Shown here in pieces: positions 7,601 through 9,377 of a stretch of DNA of 9,377 bases (the first letter of the stretch is position 1; every line of letters begins with the position of its first letter). The translations under genes were made by a program, and so were the position numbers. The notes under the pieces are model-generated. The model saw only the letters and a list, made by a program, of their open reading frames with translations. It was not told the DNA's origin and ran no database searches. The DNA is from an uncultured Limnohabitans sp. (GTDB taxonomy: Bacteria > Pseudomonadota > Gammaproteobacteria > Burkholderiales > Burkholderiaceae_C): NCBI RefSeq assembly GCF_937889215.1, contig NZ_CALBEX010000062.1, positions 1-9,377 on the forward strand, in the 5' to 3' direction.

Positions 7601-8815
7601 CCGCAGCGTCTGGCTCAGCGATGCATCCAGCGGCCACCCCAAGGCCAGTGTTTGCAGGGCTTGCAAGTCCAGCTGACTGGCCTTGAGCAGGCCTTTGGCA
7701 GGACGGCTGGCCTGTGCGTGCGTGACCTCCAAGGACACATGGCCCCCTGGCCCGTGCAGACCCTGATCGTTGACAAAAGCCAGGTTGTGGGTTTCGGCCA
7801 CAAAGCCTTCGGCGTGCAGCTGCAGGCCCAGCCGCCCCGACAGTTGCTTGAATCCCAGCGGTGGTCCCTTGGGGGTCAGCTGGGCGCGCAGTCCCTTCAG
7901 GTCCACATCGGCCACGCCGCCGCGCCACTGGCCTTGGACGATGTCGGCCCAAAGTCGCAAACTCCCCTGGCCTTGGGTCTGGGTGGGCACAGGTATCTTT
8001 TCGGCGATCAGCTGGGCGGGCACCTGCGCTTGCAGTTGCGCCAGGTCCACTTGTGGCAGCAGGGCGTAGCCCTGGCCCGACCAGTCGGCCAAGCGTGCGG
8101 CATGCACCGACAGCAAAGACCGTTTGAACTGGCCCATCAGGACAAAGCGCTTGCCCAAAAGGGCTGGTGGGGTGGCATCCAGGCGCAGCGCGTGCTGGCG
8201 TGCCGAATTGCGGATCACCAGATCCACATCCCGCAGCGTCAAGGGGGCTTGGGCACCGGGTGTTGACCCTGGCCCATGCCAGTGCACACGCCCACTGCGC
8301 ACAACCACTTCGCGTTGCGAGAACAACCAGTCACCGGCGGCCGAATCTCCTTGCGGCGTGGCCCCCCACGTCATGCCCGCTATGCGCCATTGGCCGTCTG
8401 CGGTCAGCTGTACTTCCAGCTCGGGCGCGTCCAGCACCAGCTGCTCCAGCTGCCCCAGCACGGCTGAGCGCAGGCTGAGCGCCACCAGCACCCGGGGCAG
8501 GCGCAGCCCGGGGCGGCCGTGCGCGTCCAGCAGTTCGATGTCGCGCAGTTCAAAAGACGGGACCCAGCCGGTGCTTTGGGCTGACACCCCACCGATGCGC
8601 ACAGGAACACCCAGCGATTGGCGGGCCAGGCTTTCCAGGGCAGGGCGAAATTCGGCGATTCGCGGCACAATCCAAAAATGAAGCGTCGCCCAGGCCGGGC
8701 CCAACACCAGCCCGGCGACCAGCAGGCCCCACAAAACAAGCCGAACCAGCCTCGCCAGCCAGGGGCGCAGCGGGGCTTCGGTGGGGGGCCAGGTGGGTGA
8801 AGACGGCACAAACAT
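4670..8815 (-). CDS. yhdP: YhdP family AsmA-like inner-membrane protein (TIGR02099)
   Basis: YhdP proteins are long AsmA-like proteins anchored in the inner membrane with a large periplasmic body. In E. coli, YhdP works with TamB and YdbH in moving phospholipids to the outer membrane. From the ATG at 8815 the protein is 1381 residues, close to the usual family length. One N-terminal membrane helix (about 24-46) is followed by a long beta-rich periplasmic region. Recognisable family stretches are GVIANMAIDRLDVDEWLAL and, from about 1248 on, LPRRLLLDFRDVFAQGFAFDS, with NPLVGL and the closing GSWQAPRV. The frame is also open to a GTG at 8860, but that would overlap the divergent glnE start by 20 bases, so the first ATG is preferred; neither has a clear ribosome site. 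It heads the block with the kinase, regulator and NlpC/P60 genes. Confidence 0.93.
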   Translation of the reverse strand: MFVPSSPTWPPTEAPLRPWLARLVRLVLWGLLVAGLVLGPAWATLHFWIVPRIAEFRPALESLARQSLGVPVRIGGVSAQSTGWVPSFELRDIELLDAHGRPGLRLPRVLVALSLRSAVLGQLEQLVLDAPELEVQLTADGQWRIAGMTWGATPQGDSAAGDWLFSQREVVVRSGRVHWHGPGSTPGAQAPLTLRDVDLVIRNSARQHALRLDATPPALLGKRFVLMGQFKRSLLSVHAARLADWSGQGYALLPQVDLAQLQAQVPAQLIAEKIPVPTQTQGQGSLRLWADIVQGQWRGGVADVDLKGLRAQLTPKGPPLGFKQLSGRLGLQLHAEGFVAETHNLAFVNDQGLHGPGGHVSLEVTHAQASRPAKGLLKASQLDLQALQTLALGWPLDASLSQTLRPALQERSVSGRVLDLQMRWQGPWRQPETYEAQASVQGLSWYPKTATAQASKAATKSASQSPTWPGLRGMDLKLTMNPTGGHMALNAGAGSAVWLPGVLSPAMVPLQTLQASARWERQGASAPGAQRWHVPQWQLKLANADLQGAWQGQWQPAPNGQGPGVLALKGEITRAQVSAAHRYLPLSLPQSLRDYLREALVKGRYDKVQMQLNGDLAKLPFATPQEGTLRFSGQLKDAVFDMVPTTPRNADDAAWPRLQALKGQLTFDGLGMQLSDASARWGEGDAAVTLQASLVDMANMHDAPVLRVQAESQSNAAPWLRLVQQSPLDKLLSGALRHAQGEGPLKTRVDLRLPLLALQKTQVQGSVQFSDTRLRVLPGTPWLEKLQGTLQFHQTGFGVAALKAQLLGGPVRIDGGLRPSGTGNKPPALQFQAKGRVSAEGLQGAQAFYPLNLLTQNASGATDYSAELAWQQGQPTLSVRSRLAGLALPWPAPLGKTADSERNLSVQIQSRTSAQGPQDEIQVALGNEARLTYVRDLSGAEPQVVRGIMGLGVTPQQMPTLPDSGVIANMAIDRLDVDEWLALVPRANTQPNKLQQNAPPAWQSYLPTRIGLRVNTLVANDRRLHQVVAGGTREGAHWQANIDATELNGHVAFRQSFGGQPGQLFARLNRLNLPPSSATAVESLLEAPPDSLPALDIVVDALELRGKKWGRIEVEAINTRGNATPSSNAPAASEWQVKKFNITLPEGSFKSNGRWLAAREGVALRKTEMNFVLDTQNAGQLLARLGTPDALRGGTGQLEGVISWQGSPLTLHVPSMNGHFEVRMGQGQFLKADAGAAKLLGVLSLQALPRRLLLDFRDVFAQGFAFDSVQGDVTIVHGMANTRNLQIKGVNALVLLDGSADIAQENQKLRVQILPIVDTGTASLLAGLAVNPLVGLTTFVAQWLLQNPLARASAQEFLVDGSWQAPRVTRVEPRSSTTMRP

Positions 8816-8840
8816 ATGAATTAGAAAGTCAGCAGGAATT
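8816..8840. promoter_or_regulatory. 25-base divergent spacer between yhdP and glnE
   Basis: This is the only non-coding DNA upstream of both genes, so their promoters must extend into coding sequence. On the minus strand CATAAT (8838-8843, overlapping the glnE ATG) resembles a -10 box for yhdP, but the upstream TTCGTC is a poor -35. For glnE, AGGA at 8834-8837 is a plausible but closely spaced ribosome site. No convincing glnE promoter was found. Confidence 0.3.
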
Positions 8841-9377
8841 ATGACCCGCAGCCAGTCCACGGACGAACGTTCTGACCCCGCTTCCTCAATTGTTTCACCC
8901 CCCGGTGCGCCCTGCCCTGCGCAATTGCCCCTTGATTTGTCCTTGTATTCGCGCTTTGTGCAGCGCTTGCACCGCCGCTACGCCTCTGAATTGCCGCTGC
9001 TGCCCCCCGGCCCCCCGAGCCGAGACAGCCTGAATGCGGCCTACGCCGCCTTGCAAGCCCAAGGCCTGGACACCAGCGCTGCTCTGCGTGTGCTGCGCCA
9101 GCTCACATTGGAGCGCTTGGCCAGTCTTGACTGCAGCCGCCAGGCTGACTTGGCGGTGGTCACCCACGGCATGACTTGGTTGGCCGAAGTCACGCTCGAC
9201 ATCGCTTGGCAGCAAGTCTCGGCAGACCTGGACGCGCTGCACGGTGCGCCCATCAAGGCCAGCGGCGAGCGGGCCGAGATGTGGATCATCGGCATGGGCA
9301 AGCTCGGGGCCCGCGAGCTGAATGTGTCGAGCGACATCGACCTGATTTATGTGTACGACGAAGACGGCCAGACCCGG
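8841..9377 (+). CDS. glnE: Bifunctional glutamine synthetase adenylyltransferase/adenylyl-removing enzyme, N-terminal part
   Basis: The frame opens at the ATG at 8841 and stays open for 179 codons to the right edge, so only the start of the gene is seen. GlnE adds AMP to, or removes it from, glutamine synthetase and so sets its activity to nitrogen status, under control of PII proteins. The full enzyme is usually about 900 residues, with an N-terminal adenylyl-removing and a C-terminal adenylyl-transferase nucleotidyltransferase domain. The N-terminal domain signature GMGKLGARELNVSSDIDLI lies at 151-169, with Asp165 and Asp167 as the expected metal ligands. The first 30 or so residues are Ser/Pro-rich and look poorly conserved, so a later start is possible, though AGGA at 8834-8837 supports this one. 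It diverges from yhdP. No functional link with the envelope genes is evident. Confidence 0.93.
   Translation, partial: MTRSQSTDERSDPASSIVSPPGAPCPAQLPLDLSLYSRFVQRLHRRYASELPLLPPGPPSRDSLNAAYAALQAQGLDTSAALRVLRQLTLERLASLDCSRQADLAVVTHGMTWLAEVTLDIAWQQVSADLDALHGAPIKASGERAEMWIIGMGKLGARELNVSSDIDLIYVYDEDGQTR

Overview
The window looks like the chromosome of a betaproteobacterium of the order Burkholderiales, most likely Comamonadaceae. The reasons are high GC, strong GC bias at third codon positions, and a conserved housekeeping/envelope gene set (yhdP next to glnE, mltA, a YkgJ-type protein). Species cannot be fixed from the sequence alone. Coding density is close to 100%: only about 54 bases (59-77, 1435-1444, 8816-8840) lie outside genes. 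I see no tRNA, rRNA, CRISPR array, insertion sequence or phage gene.

Layout from left to right: (1) minus strand, 1-58, the first 19 codons of a YkgJ-type cysteine-cluster protein, cut by the window edge, directly downstream of mltA (78-1259), a lipoprotein lytic transglycosylase. (2) Plus strand, 1258-1434, a 58-residue single-pass membrane protein whose ATG overlaps the mltA ATG in a CATG palindrome, so the two genes diverge with no spacer. (3) Minus strand, 8815 down to 1445, a four-gene block: yhdP (AsmA-like inner-membrane protein), a PAS sensor histidine kinase, a FixJ/LuxR-type response regulator and an NlpC/P60 lipoprotein. All three internal junctions are 4-base ATGA stop/start overlaps. 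(4) Plus strand, 8841 to the right edge, the start of glnE, diverging from yhdP across only 25 bases.

The theme is the cell envelope. YhdP-family proteins act in phospholipid traffic to the outer membrane. MltA and the NlpC/P60 protein are predicted lipoproteins that act on peptidoglycan. The kinase-regulator pair sits between YhdP and the NlpC/P60 protein in what appears to be one transcript. The most interesting hypothesis is that this two-component system senses an envelope state and is co-produced with a lipid-transport protein and a cell-wall hydrolase; its ligand and target genes cannot be read from the sequence. GlnE (nitrogen regulation of glutamine synthetase) is probably a neighbour with an unrelated job.
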